Shown: positions 11,661 to 25,077, numbered from the stretch's first letter. The stretch is 64,000 nucleotides of DNA from Elysia chlorotica (GCA_003991915.1 RQTK01000417.1:62001-126000); one strand, 5' to 3'. The notes: generated by a model from the letters alone, not told the origin. Made by a program: numbers and translations.

Positions 11661-14600
11661 TATTTTAAGCAGAGAGAGCGCTAGATAGGAAGAGGGCATT
11701 TTGGTTAAAAGAAATCGTTCTACCTGAACAATTAGATTTCAAGATACACAAACAGATAGATGGATGGTTAGGATAGAGAAAAGATCTAGCAGTAGGTGAG
11801 TAAAGAAAAAGCGCGAAAAGAAATGCGTGCGTTGTTGTATATTGACTTACCTTTTACTTTGGTGTCCTTTTCCAGCTCCAGTATCACGTGACCTTGCAGG
11901 ACTTGGCCAGAGAAGTAGACGTGCTCCGGGCCGGTTAGGACAATCTCAAATGTTTTCACTTTCATTGTGCAGAGGCATGACGTGGGAGAAACAAAGCAGG
12001 GATCTCAAAAGGCTTCCCTTTATTTCGACTTTCTGGAGAGCATCGTTTAAGCAAAGTAGATTGTTTCCCTCCAGGTGAAATATATCGTGAGTTGATATTT
12101 CGTAAGCTCCGCTCGGTCTTGAAAGATAAAGATTAGTTTCGCCTGGTGCATCAACAAAGAAAATCTTAAAATCCGATAACTTTGAACCAATATCCGGGAA
12201 CAGCGCTCGTTAAATATACTCGAATTTCAAATTTGAGAGAGAGAGAATGGTTTAAGCATGCGCACGTTCTTTCAGTAGTGGATATCATAGAAGTATGTAC
12301 TACATTGAACTAGAACTCTTAGGCAGTAAGCAGTTGGAATCTCAAATAATATATAACAGCAACGTTTTGAAAAATCAGCAAAATAACATCCATAACACTA
12401 AGAAAAACCAAGTTCCTCGGAGCATACAGATAATTTCGGGCAAGAACTTGAAGTAAGTCGAAAAAAAAGTGCGAAAGGAAATCCGTACGTTTTTGAGTAT
12501 TGACTATCTTTCACTTTGCTTTCCCTCTCTCTTGGCCCTCGACGAAAATACTTGGATGCGAAGGCTATAAAACGGATACCCGAGAGAGGGAATCCTCAAC
12601 AGTTTCGTATCGCTCGCGCCAACCAATTTGCTCACTAATTATTCCTTCCAGTCTAGGGGTATGGGCTTAGGTCTATTACTATGGGGCTTCAGCCAGCTAA
12701 TGATTCAACGTATGCACTTTAGCTGGCAGCCATTGTATATTTGTTGCAATGCTTACTATTGGTTAGATAGTACGTCTCGGTCTCTATGAGATTTCTATCT
12801 TAGAAAGTTGACGCTGTCAATTTTTAAACCTCCTGTATTGTTGGGTAGGCCCGTAGGGTGTGGGTGATAACCTATATCGTTAGAAGTTTATACGTGGTCA
12901 GTCATTTCCCGGGAACGCTCGTACCATTTAAAAGCGAATGCCCCAAAAGTCATAATAATAACCTCAACACAGTATGCACTTGGCAATAATTTGGTTTGTC
13001 CTCTGCTGATAAACACGCTCCTAGCTTTGAAATATTCATCAGTATTTCCGCCGATGGTTTCGGCTAACAAGGCTTCCAGCAGTTCCCTTCGCCTGGACAG
13101 AGCGCGGCTACCATGACTGGTTCTAGAGCTGCAGGGCGGGGATCTGGAGGCGCGAGCCAAATGTCGCACGTGCACATCATGCTAGAAAATAAACTGAAAG
13201 TGAAAACAATATATGTATAACCTCTATACATTCAGTCCATACATGTGGCTGTATACGAGAAATGATCAGTGAACTCTATGGTTGGCGTTCGGGTTATGTC
13301 AAATACGTACAGTACATACAAACTTTCCAATAAAAACAATTTTATTTTTATGACCTTTTGAAATGTATGACCTGCGATCCTGAGCCAGGTAAAACTTTCA
13401 GGGCGTTATGTAAGGTATTACAGATGATGGATCCTGTTTTCTTTGTATATTGCTATTTCTCAATTAAAGTGATCTATCGTTTAATATAAACATAAACTAA
13501 CTACTATCAGAACATTGCAATCGATTACCAAACTACTTTTGTGGCTAGCTGAATAACTGTACTGTTTTCACCTACGGGGAGATTCAAAATTTATTTCTTC
13601 TTATCTTCTGTTCAATGGCATCAAGTTTTAGGATCCATGTCGATTTATTCTGAACTATCAAATATATTTTTTTTTTTCGGATAGCGTCAAATACAGAGGG
13701 CCGACTTTGCTCCAGAATGCGAGAGTGCCTTCTTGACCATGGAAACTATTTATAGATTTGAAAAAATTAACAAATGGCTCTTCGGGAACCTAATTCCATC
13801 CAATTCTGCGCCTGATAAAACTAATATGCAGTAGTAAAATTGCTGGAACTTTTTTTTTCTTTATTTTTCCACTTTCGAATGAAGATATTATTTGATTAAC
13901 TGTAAATTCAAATAAAATCCAACCGCAAAATTAGAGCTTTTCGTACCTATTATACGAAAGAAAAGATTAAGTCATTATCATCAATTTTGACCAACAATCT
14001 CAAATCGATGTTGACTTAATATACAAAACGCCTTCCTGATGCATTCAGAGCGTACACATGACTGGTCAAAGATAAAATTGAGCAACCTTACTCTGCTAAA
14101 TGCTCGGAATCATTAGAACGTAGCAACGCTGAAGATAGGTTGTCGAACTTTTAAATTGTTTTTTAATGATTGGTTTGTGCGCAGAGAACAAACAAAGCTG
14201 CCTCTCCCCTGGTTCGCCGTGCCTAAGGCTGTTCAACTCGCACGCAGTTCGTTGTCTTAGCGTACTCTTACTGCTCCGTAAACAATACAGGTAACTCTCG
14301 GGGTTTAATTGGCGCAGTCGGGCATCATTGTTTTGGTAGAGCGCTAATTACACTCACACCCGCCAACAACAAACAGAGCACTGGGAGCAAATGAGCGATG
14401 CGTCAGCGATCAACTGGTTAATATCATCATGTTTATGTGCGTGTATACTAGAAGCAGTATCGGCAGCTACGTCTAATGCATCCATGAATAACAGAATAAT
14501 TGTAAAGTTGGCTCTAAATTCATGGTTAAAGTTGTATGATCTTTATTGCTAGCGATAGTCACAGATTAATTAGCATATAAAAACCTTAAACTCACGAAGT

Positions 14601-15125
14601 AAACCAGCAGATATCAATGTTTATTTAAACTGGACACAATCTCGATTTAACCGACACATGACGTCACTCACTGAACAAACTTTCTGGAAATGAATCAGAG
14701 TGAGTCGGGTAGCGTGCGGTGCTTGATCTATCACCGGAGTCCATCAAAAAGTTTCCTCACTCACCCCCAAGTGGATCTAGTGCCTGGGAAGTCCTGGCCG
14801 AGTACCTGAGCCTGTCTGCAATTGTCTGAGCCTGTCTGCAATTATACGAAATCCTCCCCAGACTGGCCTGCTCTTATCCGTAGAGCGAAAGGAAGGCGAG
14901 AAAACTTAACTCACAGCGAGCTGGGCCGAGTCGATCCCGATCGCTGATCCCGATAGGTAACGGGCTCTGCGGCCCGCAGGCAGCGAGAGGGCCTCCCCCT
15001 CCACTCACACTGCTCACTGTTAGAGATGGTCATTTAGATCATTCTGCAGTTCAGAGCCTGGCGGTTAGTCTGGCACGCGTTAGGCCCTGGGGTGAGATAT
15101 AACTCATATCGGATAAACGGACAGA
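11661..15125. other. Long gene-poor stretch
   Basis: Contains a 95-codon minus-strand frame at 12888-13175 (Ser/Arg-rich, no family recognised), a full CRE palindrome TGACGTCA at 14659-14666, and a 20-bp tandem GAGCCTGTCTGCAATTGTCT pair near 14808-14843. 14200-15070 is more G+C-rich than its surroundings. No exon could be supported. Confidence 0.4.
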
Positions 15126-15128
15126 GAT

Positions 15129-15184
15129 AGCTAGATGGATAGATAGATAGATAAATAGATAGGTAGGTAGATAGGTAGGTAGGT

Positions 15185-15257
<73 letters not shown>
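15129..15257 (+). repeat. (GATA/GGTA)n then (GA)n microsatellite
   Basis: Tetranucleotide units at 15129-15185 and a (GA)n run at 15186-15251 followed by a G run. Confidence 0.95.
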
Positions 15258-15259
<2 letters not shown>

Positions 15260-15806
15260 ATGGTGGAGTTTCAAGTGCAAAGAGCTCCGATCAGAAGGTC
15301 CGTGTGAAGGATGCAGATCTTGAAAACCTTTATATCCAGTTGTCTAATTCTCGCCTCTGCAAATTGGTACACAATTAAAAACAGTGTGTAATTGTTTTCT
15401 TATTTAACTAAAAAAAAGTTGCTCCCCATGCCAACTTTGAGTCCTCAGAAAATCAAAGTGAGAACAGCATGAAACTCACCTTGAGAGGCACTGGGTAACT
15501 GCAATGGAGGTGAGGGGGTGTCTTTCAGAGACCCCAGTGTTTATGTGTATCTCGTTAGACAGCAGGAGAACATAAGCAGGAATCCAAGGTTCTGCAAACA
15601 GATCTATGCGCTAGATTCTCTTAACCTCGTGCAAATCAACGTTAAACCTGGTACGAAGCTGTTTTCAGTCAAACAACGGACATAGTGACGCTTAGTCTAC
15701 AGTTCTACCTTTCTCGTGTTGGAGACATATGTTCTACTTCTATACACCCGTACATGCACATACACTACCGTGAATGCGGCAAGGAAGCACACGTTCACAA
15801 CTAAAA
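15258..15806. other. Intergenic stretch, nothing recognised
   Basis: Unique sequence without features that I could identify. Confidence 0.45.
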
Positions 15807-16300
15807 ACTGATCTATGGACAACATACAACCAAAGACTGATCTATGGACAACATACAACCAAAGACTGATCTATGGACAACATACAACCAAAGACTGATC
15901 TATGGACAACATACAACCAAAGACTGATCTATGGACAACACACAACCAAAGACTGATCTATGGACAACACACAACCAAAGACTGATCTATGGACAACATA
16001 CAACCAAAGACTGATCTATGGACAACACACAACCAAAGACTGATCTATGGACAACATACAACCAAAGACTGATCTATGGACAACATACAACCAAAGACTG
16101 ATCTATGGACAACATACAACCAAAGACTGATCTATGGACAACATACAACCAAAGACTGATCTATGGACAACATACAACCAAAGACTGGTATATGGACAAC
16201 ATACAACCAAAGACTGATCTATGGACAACATACAACCAAAGACTGGTCTATGGACAACACACCACCAACGACTGATCTATGGACAACATACCACCAACGA
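15807..16300 (+). repeat. 29-bp minisatellite, about 17 copies
   Basis: The unit starts GATCTATGGACAACATACAA and ends CCAAAGACT. Copies are nearly identical in the middle; drift at the right end (CACCACCAACGACT) marks the older edge. Units are contiguous with no unique spacers. Confidence 0.97.
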
Positions 16301-17038
16301 ACGCAGACAGTGGTCATAGCTACCAGAAGCGGTGGTATCGTGTTCTAAATTATTGAAATGTGGATGCAATAAAGGGTGTAAGGCACTATGCAAATGGATC
16401 ATAAGTATCAATGAAGCTCTTAAATTTGCATCACTATTTGATTGTAATGGAAATTGTAACAGCAATGACACCAGTGAGGTATTATAATAATTCACAACTG
16501 CATGGAACATATTGCGCATGCGACCACTAATAAAGAGATCATTTTGATATTTGAATTTTTTTCAATAATTCATGTACTTTAACAATTTTTAAAAAAAAGC
16601 TTCCTTATGTCTAAACGTACTAAGATACTCTTCAGTTATGTTTGTGCGTCAATTTTTGAAAAGATATGAAAAATAATTCTTTTTTTTCCCTCAGGTGGCA
16701 GCCATCTTGGATCTTACATGGATTAGATGAGGATAGCAATTTAAAAGCATTTTCTCGATTGAACAATTGCTCCGTCGCATTCTTTATGTCTGAAAAAAAA
16801 AAACCTATACAAAATGAGTCTTCATTTATGTTTTTGTACCAATTGCTTACCAAAGTATGACAATTTACAGATTTTTCGTCTTGGATGGCGGCCATCTTGG
16901 ACTTTTTTTTTAATTAACGGGGAAACAATTCAGCTTGGCATAATATCTAACTTCTATTAATATGTCATTAAGTTCCTCTGTGTGAATTTTGGTGCTTTTG
17001 CCAAACTACTATTATTACTTCTACTACACCGCCACCAC
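16301..17038. other. Intergenic stretch, nothing recognised
   Basis: A GGTGGCAGCCATCTTGGAT segment near 16695 recurs as GGATGGCGGCCATCTTGGAC near 16882, suggesting a small diverged duplication. No gene recognised. Confidence 0.45.
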
Positions 17039-17048
17039 CAACAACAAC

Positions 17049-17075
17049 AGCTACTACTACTACTACTACTACTAC

Positions 17076-17139
<64 letters not shown>

Positions 17140-17140
17140 N
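17049..17140. repeat. (CTA)n joined head-to-head to (TAG)n
   Basis: CTA repeats run to about 17078 and switch directly to TAG repeats, making a self-complementary centre. A single N at 17140 ends the array. Confidence 0.93.
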
Positions 17141-17157
17141 GGTTGGTTGGTTGGGTT

Positions 17158-18072
17158 GGCCCGAGGTTAACTCAGCAACACGATTTTGCACTCGAGACTG
17201 GAGCTGCACACTGTGCCTTTAGCAAGCCAAATCAGTTTCATGGATTTATCTTGCCTCAGCCTCAGTTCTTATATCTCTTTTAGACTTCGTTCTATTGAGC
17301 CCGGATTTAAGACAACAAGAAATGGGCATTTACTCATAACACTATGATGTGAGCGACACATTGGCTGGCGCATATTTATCTAAGTTTTCGAATCCTCGAA
17401 TCCTCCAACCCACTTCAGATTGCAAGGAACAAATGGCCAGAATCAGTATATCTGATTCCTTTCATAAACTGATGGCACTTGATCAAATTCCATCAGCCAC
17501 AGTAGGAGCAACTTGAGTCGGTCATACAGTCCGGAACGAGGCAGCACAACGGTAGGGCGCGCCCCTTCAAACCGGGAGGTTATGTGTTGGATCTGAGTTG
17601 ACCAATCCATTAAATTAGCTAGGAACTAAGTCATAGCCTACCACTTACAAAGTTACAACCACCAGGTGACAATGAAATTCATGTGATCACTGGGTGGCCT
17701 CGCCCTCTTCTGGCTGATTACATCACTTCAATTCGTCACGCGAACCCCATGTTATGAGCAGTGCCATGCTCCGCTACTTACTACAGTTTTACACCGATGG
17801 AAGTATGAGACGCGCGTGGCTGCCTCACCGCAAGCTTCTCATTAGGTAAAAATACGTTTAGACCAAGCATGGCAGTAAAGCATATCGTTAGAACCCAAAA
17901 ATTGGCCCCAGGTTTTAAAATGTGTTTTACAGTCAAATAAGAGAAATACAGTGTAATACTGTAAATGATCTCATGAAAAAACAAAACAACTACATCTAAT
18001 TTGAAACGAAATTTAAATGAGACATAAGATAAAACTGTAGGGGTTTGTATTCAAATAATAACAGTACACAAT
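17158..18072 (+). repeat. Fold-back palindrome, left arm (about 915 bp)
   Basis: Inverted copy of 18214-19129 with scattered mismatches and small indels. It contains a tRNA-like SINE head near 17540-17600 (GCACAACGGTAGGGCGCGCC and TGTTGGATCTGA). Confidence 0.93.
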
Positions 18073-18213
18073 ATTAATTAATTAATTAATTAATTAATTA
18101 ATTAATTAATTAATTAATTAATTAATTAATTAATTAATTAATTAATTAATTAATTAATTAATTAATTAATTAATTAATTAATTAATTAATTAATTAATTA
18201 ATTAATTAATTAA
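18073..18213. repeat. (ATTA)n spacer at the palindrome centre
   Basis: About 140 bp of ATTA units. The motif AATT is itself self-complementary, so the whole 2-kb structure has no unique loop. Confidence 0.97.
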
Positions 18214-19129
18214 TATTGTGTACTGTTATTATTTGAATACAAACCCCTACAGTTTTGTCTTATGTCTCATTAAAGTTTTGTTTCAAATTAGATTTAGTTG
18301 TTTTGTTTTTTCATGAGAACATTTGCAGTATTACACCGTATTTCTCTTATTTGACTGTAAAACACATTTTAAAACCTGGGGCCAATTTTTGGGTTCTAAC
18401 GATATGCTTGACTGCCATGCTTGGTCTAAACGTATTTTTACCTAATTAGAAGCCTGCGGTGAGGCAGCCACGCGCGTCTCATACTTCCATCGGTGTAAAA
18501 CTGTAGTAAGTAGCGGGACATGGCACTGCTCATGACATGGGGTTCGCGTGACGAATTAAAGTAATGTAATCAGCCAGGAGAGAGCGAGGCCACCCAGTGA
18601 TCACATGAATTTCATTGTCACCTGGTGGTTGTAACTTTGTAAGTGGTAGGCTATAACTTAGTTCCTAGCTAATTTAATGGATTGGTCAACTCAGATCCAA
18701 CACATAACCTCCCGGTTTGAAGGGGCGCGCCCTACCGTTGTGCTGCCTCGTTCCGGACTGTATGACCGACTCAAGTTGCTCCTACTGTGACTGATAGATT
18801 TTGATCAAGTGCCATCAGTTTAGGAAGGGAATCAGATATACTGAGTCTGGCCATCTGTTCCTTGCAATCTGAAGTGGGTTGGAGGATTCGAGGATTCGAA
18901 AACTTAGATAAATATGCGCCAGCCAATGTGTCGCTCACATCATAGTGTTATGAGTTAATGCCCATTTCTTGATGTCTTCAATACGAGCTCAGTATAATGA
19001 AATCTAAAAGAGATATATAACTGAGGTATGATAAATCCATGAAACTGATTTGGCTTGTTAAACTTAAAGGCACAGAGTGCAGCTCCAGCCTCGGGTGCAA
19101 AATCGTGTTGCTGAATAAACCTCGTGCCC
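18214..19129 (-). repeat. Fold-back palindrome, right arm
   Basis: Reverse complement of 17158-18072. The outer ends pair as GGC(C/A)CGAGGTT with CAGCAACACGATTTTGCA just inside. No coding frame above 65 codons in either arm. Confidence 0.93.
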
Positions 19130-19143
19130 AAGCTTTGCTGTGT

Positions 19144-19565
19144 GGGTTTGACAGGGTTGGGGAGGTGAGAGACCAGTCACCCCCATCTCCAAACTCCGGT
19201 TTGAGAGGGTTGGGGAGGTGAGAGACCAGTCACCCCCATCTCCAAACTCCAGTTTGACAGGGTTGGGGGAGGTGAGAGACCAGTCACCCCCATCTCCAAA
19301 CTCCAGTTTGACAGGGTTGGGGAGGTGAGAGACCAGTCACCCCCATCTCCAAACTCCACGACCAGAGGGTTGGGGAGGTGAGAGACCAGTCACCCCCATC
19401 TCCAAACTCCACGACCAGTCACCCCCATCTCCAAACTCCACGACCAGTCACCCCCATCTCCAAACTCCACGACCAGTCACCCCCATTTCCAAACTCCACG
19501 ACCAGTCACCCCCATCTCCAAACTCCACGACCAGTCACCCCGATCTCCAAACTCCGGCCAGACGA
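19144..19565 (+). repeat. 53-bp then 29-bp minisatellite
   Basis: Four units of 53 bp start GGTTGGGGAGGTGAGAGACC. They then shorten to 29-bp units CCAGTCACCCCCATCTCCAA plus ACTCCACGA. The shorter unit looks like an internal deletion that was then amplified. Confidence 0.93.
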
Positions 19566-20938
19566 CCAAAAGGTGCGGTGAAAGCGACTCACTCTGTCCG
19601 CACATTAAAAAACAAACAATGTTTTGTAGAGACACACCACAGTTGAACAAAAATAAAAAAATATCGTGTTGAAAGATCAAGTAAAAACTATTTCATTTTC
19701 AACTGGGATAATATAAATTTTATTTCTCTTGTACCCGGTAGTTAAAATACAGATGATATAAGAAAATTCGTTGGCTAAAAGAGAAAAAAAAAATATTGTC
19801 CTTATTATAAAGACGCCTTAGGGTGTACATGTACTGCGTAAATAGTTCCCCGAATACACTGTAAACCGTTATCGCAAGATAGGAAAATATTTGGGATGAT
19901 TCTCGCTGCTTCTGGTGGGACTTAAGACAGGACAAACAATGAGTGGGCTGTCTGAGACAGATACTTATTGCACATGTATAAAATATATACATTTTAAAAA
20001 TGTTTTTTGGTTTGAGGCATTAAAAGTCGGAGAGAGTGTAGGTGGAAAAAAATGTCCCATTTTCAGGCCTGCCATACGAGAGAGTGAAGAAACAAGTTGA
20101 GATTATCTTGTTATGGATCAAACAATCAAATAAACATATGAAATACACAGAGAAAAAAATCCAGTGGATGAAAGATTATGTATGTATTTTTCCTACTCTA
20201 TTTAAAAAAGTATTCTTGAGGCAAACTACGAATAACTTGGTTGGATTTTACTTCAGATCAAAATGTCACTCAGTGCGTTCCTTTTTTTCCCCTAAATTTG
20301 AGTTCACTTCCTTCAAGTCTCTCAGTTTACAAGCAGGACAGACACACGAAAAAAGAGAATAGTAGAGCATGGGTGATAAAAAGGCATCAATGAAATACAA
20401 AAAATATTGCAATGTTATGGTAAAATTCAATTTGACAAAAGTGAAACGAAATAAAATACATGAAATCTCATTTCTACCTGAATCTTCAAGAAGTAAAATC
20501 TTTCAAAGACAATATACATTTCAAATTCAACAAAGAGTGTGATGAGTTCAAGGGCTTTGTAACAGTTCATACGTCAAAAAGCATTGTATGTAAAAGTATG
20601 TAAGGCTTAAGACGTAGCCATTTCACATGTGTTAAAAATGATGTGACAAAACCATAAAGAAATATATACATTCAGATATAAATTGAAGAAATAACTAATA
20701 AAAATTTTATTTTAAAAATATCCACAACTTCAGTCACTCACCCCAAAAAAAAAAAAGATTGATTATTAAAAAACAAAAATAATATATTATTTTTGGGCAG
20801 GAAAAATAAAGGCATTTCGAATATTTTTATTGGAGAAAGAAGACAAAATTCAGTGGGGAATATCTCTATCCTATTTCCAGAATTAATTGTAATAAATTGT
20901 CAGCATTGTGGATTTTACTCCCCCCCCCCTAAAACAAT
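19566..20938. other. AT-rich intergenic stretch, nothing recognised
   Basis: No exon, RNA gene or mobile element recognised. Open frames are short and lack features. Confidence 0.45.
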
Positions 20939-20941
20939 TAA

Positions 20942-21006
20942 NNNNNNNNNNNNNNNNNNNNNNNNNNNNNNNNNNNNNNNNNNNNNNNNNNNNNNNNNNN
21001 NNNNNN

Positions 21007-21091
<85 letters not shown>
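20942..21091. other. Assembly gap followed by (TAA)n
   Basis: N run at 20942-21006 directly abutting a (TAA)n microsatellite to 21091. The gap probably hides more of the same array. Confidence 0.95.
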
Positions 21092-24000
21092 GAAAAAACC
21101 TTCAGTTATGGAAAGAAAAGAAATCAAAGGCTTTTCTCCCATTCTTCACTAGAGTGGTCAAGATTAAATGCAATTGTTATGGACACATTTTTTCAATGCA
21201 AAACGTTGAGAAAAAACTACAACTTCAAGTGCATGTACTTAACCGCACATGAAACTATAATACACTGTAATACATTTTGGGCAGGTCCAAAGAGAAAGGC
21301 TGGTTTCTCAACATCTAAAGTCAGGTGCCAGTGCTAGGCAATATTGTGGGTGGGTCCCAGAGCAGGGTACATGAAACTGATACCAACATAACCAGTGGGG
21401 GAAAACTATTGCAGCCAGGTTCAAACCTCATACCTCCTAAATTGGAAGCTGACATTCTAACCTCAGGGCTAACATATTCCCCAACAAGTTTGTATTCTGA
21501 GATTTTCTGTTTGCTCTTATAAATCCAGAGTTGTTTTTTGAGACACAAAATGTATACAGATAGAATCTTGCACTGCCACATTGGTCTAGACTTATCTCTC
21601 ATATTTACATGTTGGAAAAAATCAAGTCTTTTTTATTTTACATCCCTGGGTTTCCAGATGCTTCTTAGAAAAAGTACAATCTCTTTGGTTTTACATCACA
21701 AGGTTTGCAGATAAATTCTACAGGTATTTTGATTTGGTACCAGTTGCGCTTTGAACTTTGGACAGCCATACTTCCATGTTGCTTATGTAGGTCCAGAAAA
21801 TCCAGTCATACAGATCACAGTGGCTCTGTCTCTACACGCACAGACCACAGCATTGCTGATTTTCAATAAAAAGCTCTAATCCTCGTTAACCAATCTCCCC
21901 CATTCAAAGTTAGGATTCTGTATAGTGACCAGCCTCAATACTTTAGTCTGATGATTTCTCAATTATACACAGACATAGATAGATGTTTTATTAAAATCTG
22001 AGCCCAATTCTGTTCGGACGCTACTAAAGTTGTTAGAAAAATCATTATTATTGGCTCTATTATCATTGTAAATACCTTATTATTACTATTATTATTGTTA
22101 TTTTGATTGTTATTATTGTTATTATTATTATTATTGTTGTTTTTATATTTATCAAGGTATCTCAATCCAGCATTTTCCTAAATTGGAAAGTCTAGAAATA
22201 AGCATAACGAATTCTAGATTATACAGTACTAAAAGGATCTTTAAACAAGCTTTCACACAATAACATGAACAGATAATAAGGAAAAATTCTTGAAGTACAT
22301 CAGCACCAGAACGGTCAGTTGACAGCAACAAAAACAAACAAATGTACAAATTAGTTCGATGTAATGACTTTTCATAGCACAAATCATAAACAAGGCACTG
22401 AAATACATGTAGTGAATCTCAGCTGAGTACTTGGCACATGAGAAAGGCACCTTTATATGGTAGATGAAAACATCTGTTTAAATGTAAGAAATTTTACTAA
22501 TATGACAACAGCTGGAATACAGATACATGCACATGTAATTTTGACTGTGATCTCTCTGCGTCTCACATTTACAATGTAATTCCATGCGTTTTGATATCCA
22601 AAGATATATACACAAACATGTACAAACTTTAAAGCTTACTTATTCCCATACCTGCCGCACTCCATGAACAGAAAATCTGAATAATGCGTGGTGATCTGCT
22701 GAAAAAACATTCCTCAACAACAAGCAATTCTTGTCATCACCCTGATCGAAAAAATTGTAAGAAACAGAAGGGAAATACATACACTGGCATGGAAACAGTT
22801 TTTGCTGAATCTTTGAATATGGTTAAATTCTAAAACTATAAAGGCAAAGTCCCTACGAAAATTTTTTTGTGAACTGCAAACAGACCACTGTGGAGGAATT
22901 TTGACAATGTCTCAGCAATTTGTACTCAACTACATGTAACTCCTATGGGTATTCAAATGTTTTTTCGTTATTTAGACATTTGATTTGATATCACCAACAT
23001 AGAGTGCATCTAATATATTTCTTACCACCCCCCATAAGACCATATTATTAGAAGAAAAAAAAACAAAAAACTTTAAAGGTTAAACCAATATATATAAAAT
23101 ATAATGTACTATCATAGTCTGTCATGGAACCCTGAAATCAAAAACCACCTATCTGGATCTAGTATTAATATTGTCTACAGACTACACCCACAGCAACAAA
23201 GACACTGATTACTGGAGTGAGGTGCTCTAGATCGAGTGGTAGATTTACAACCTATTAAAAAATAGACCAAAATTGTGTTAAGTGTCTTCTAAATCTAATA
23301 TTTAATCCAGCTACAGCTAGAAATCTACATGAAACGGTCTGTTAGTCTATAGACTATAGTCTATAACCTACTTTGGTAGGCTACTGAGAAGGTAGCTTCT
23401 TAAGTACTTTAGTCTCAGACCACTATGATGGAATTCAATGCATACTTATTTAGATCTTGAAAACTAGATGCTATCCAATATAATTATAGAGCTATGTGCT
23501 CATAATAATTTTCTGTAGTCAATGTGAATTCTAGGTTCAGATCGAAATATAATGCAGCAGTGTACATCTTTGCTCGAAACAAGTTTGTTTTTGTTCTTGT
23601 TTTCAACTTCCTCAAAGACAGGCCTAGTATCTGTTTTAACGAACCCCTAAAATCAAAAAGAGACCTGCGACCACTTTCCCTCTCCACTTGCCTTTCACAA
23701 TTGTCTTTTCACATTTTACTTTCAGTTTTCGGGAAAATGGGTAATTCCAAGAAAACTGGAAGTCATCTACTCTGCATGCTCAGGCATCATCTCCCGTTCC
23801 CTCTTGCTTTCTTTTGGTTTTCCTTATCATCAAAGATAGTACGCGCTGCATAGAACTATTTATCAATACCGATTTATTTAAGTTATGGTTTATCTCTTCC
23901 AGTCTACATAACAATTTATAAAGACGATAGGCCTATAGATCTAATCAACGTTCTTCTACTCGCAGAGTACCACATTTACTTTCATGGCTCGTTGTGATCT

Positions 24001-24964
24001 TTTCTAGAAACAGATACGAGTTGGGAAGCATTGTAGTAATATCAATGTCTCATAAGTCCTAGGAGATGGGGGCACATAAATTAGAGGGGACCCTGTGAGA
24101 GACACTCTCACGCCAATCAGTATTCGGATATTGACTTAGAGGACAAAGATTTATAACCGTGTTGTATTGCTAAGAAGAACCAAACTAGATCTAGGACTAG
24201 AACTATCTGCACGGATGGGTTGATGATTCAAGTACCGGAAGTTCAGTTCCCTGTATTCTAAAAGAGCCTGAATTTCTTTCTCTGATACAACAAAGTGAGT
24301 CCCGAAAAAAAAATCGGAATTCTTCCCCAAAAATCTGGAAAAGGCGAAATTCGAGAAAAAAGTCGGAATGTTTCTGATTAAATCGGAATGAATGGCAGGT
24401 ATGGAATTATTTCATGATCAATGAAAGAAACATAAAACAAGAAATGTCATTTTGCTATTGAGGAAATGTTTGCAAGCTAAAATGTTATTTTGTCACATAA
24501 CTGCTAAAAGAAAATGTCAATAATGCATTCCAATGCATGCTAATACAATGCTATGATAACATTTAAAGACTAGGTACATTTCTGTATGAATATGAAATGT
24601 ACTTTTACAAAACATATGCAACTTTTGAGGGTTTTTCTCTCTTTATCTCAATTTAACCATGTCACTAACGTAAAATTAATGCTTTCAAATTTCTTTGACT
24701 TTGTTTTGAAGACTCATCAATCGGAACTGTTTAATAAAAAGTTAAATTCACAATAATAAAAATTATTGAGATACACAGGCAGCAACAAACACATTTAAAA
24801 TTGCATCTGTTAGTTACAAGCCAGTCATGATCGATATACACAAATAATTAAAAGATTCTCTCAGACAAAGTATTCTTAATTTTAAAGCTGTACACATAAT
24901 ATATAATAAAAGTTTGAGCACTTGAAAAAAAAAAGATTTTTGTACATTCCTCATATTATAATGG
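21092..24964. other. AT-rich stretch downstream of the acid phosphatase gene
   Basis: Contains a diverged minus-oriented SINE remnant at about 21317-21480 (GGGTGGGTCCCAGA and GGTTCAAACCTCAT) and a TTA-rich tract at 22075-22145. It could include extended 3'UTR of the minus-strand gene, but no exon was identified. Confidence 0.4.
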
Positions 24965-25077
24965 GTGATAGAGGTATTTACTTAGCCATGATTTTATTTT
25001 AAGATCTATCAATGAGTTTGATGTGAAATAAGTCAATGTTTTCAATAAAAGGAGTGAATAAAAGTTATAAACTTTGT
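24965..25077 (-). other. Probable 3'UTR and poly(A) signal of the acid phosphatase gene
   Basis: An AATAAA hexamer (TTTATT on plus, 24993-24998) lies about 80 bases after the stop codon. Cleavage would be expected roughly 15-30 bases further. Longer 3'UTRs cannot be excluded because the next 4 kb on this strand is also AT-rich. Confidence 0.35.

Noticed and set aside
11199-11699. 166-codon hydrophobic minus-strand frame, membrane-protein-like
   Set aside because: Hydrophobicity comes from GA/ACAG repeats read on the minus strand.
14659-14666. Full CRE palindromes at 14659, 47185 and 56984 as a regulatory pattern
   Set aside because: About one such 8-mer is expected by chance in 64 kb; three is only a mild excess and none is next to a recognised gene start.
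15807-16300. 29-bp direct repeats resembling a CRISPR array
   Set aside because: Units are contiguous with no unique spacers, there are no cas genes, and the context is animal genomic DNA with introns.
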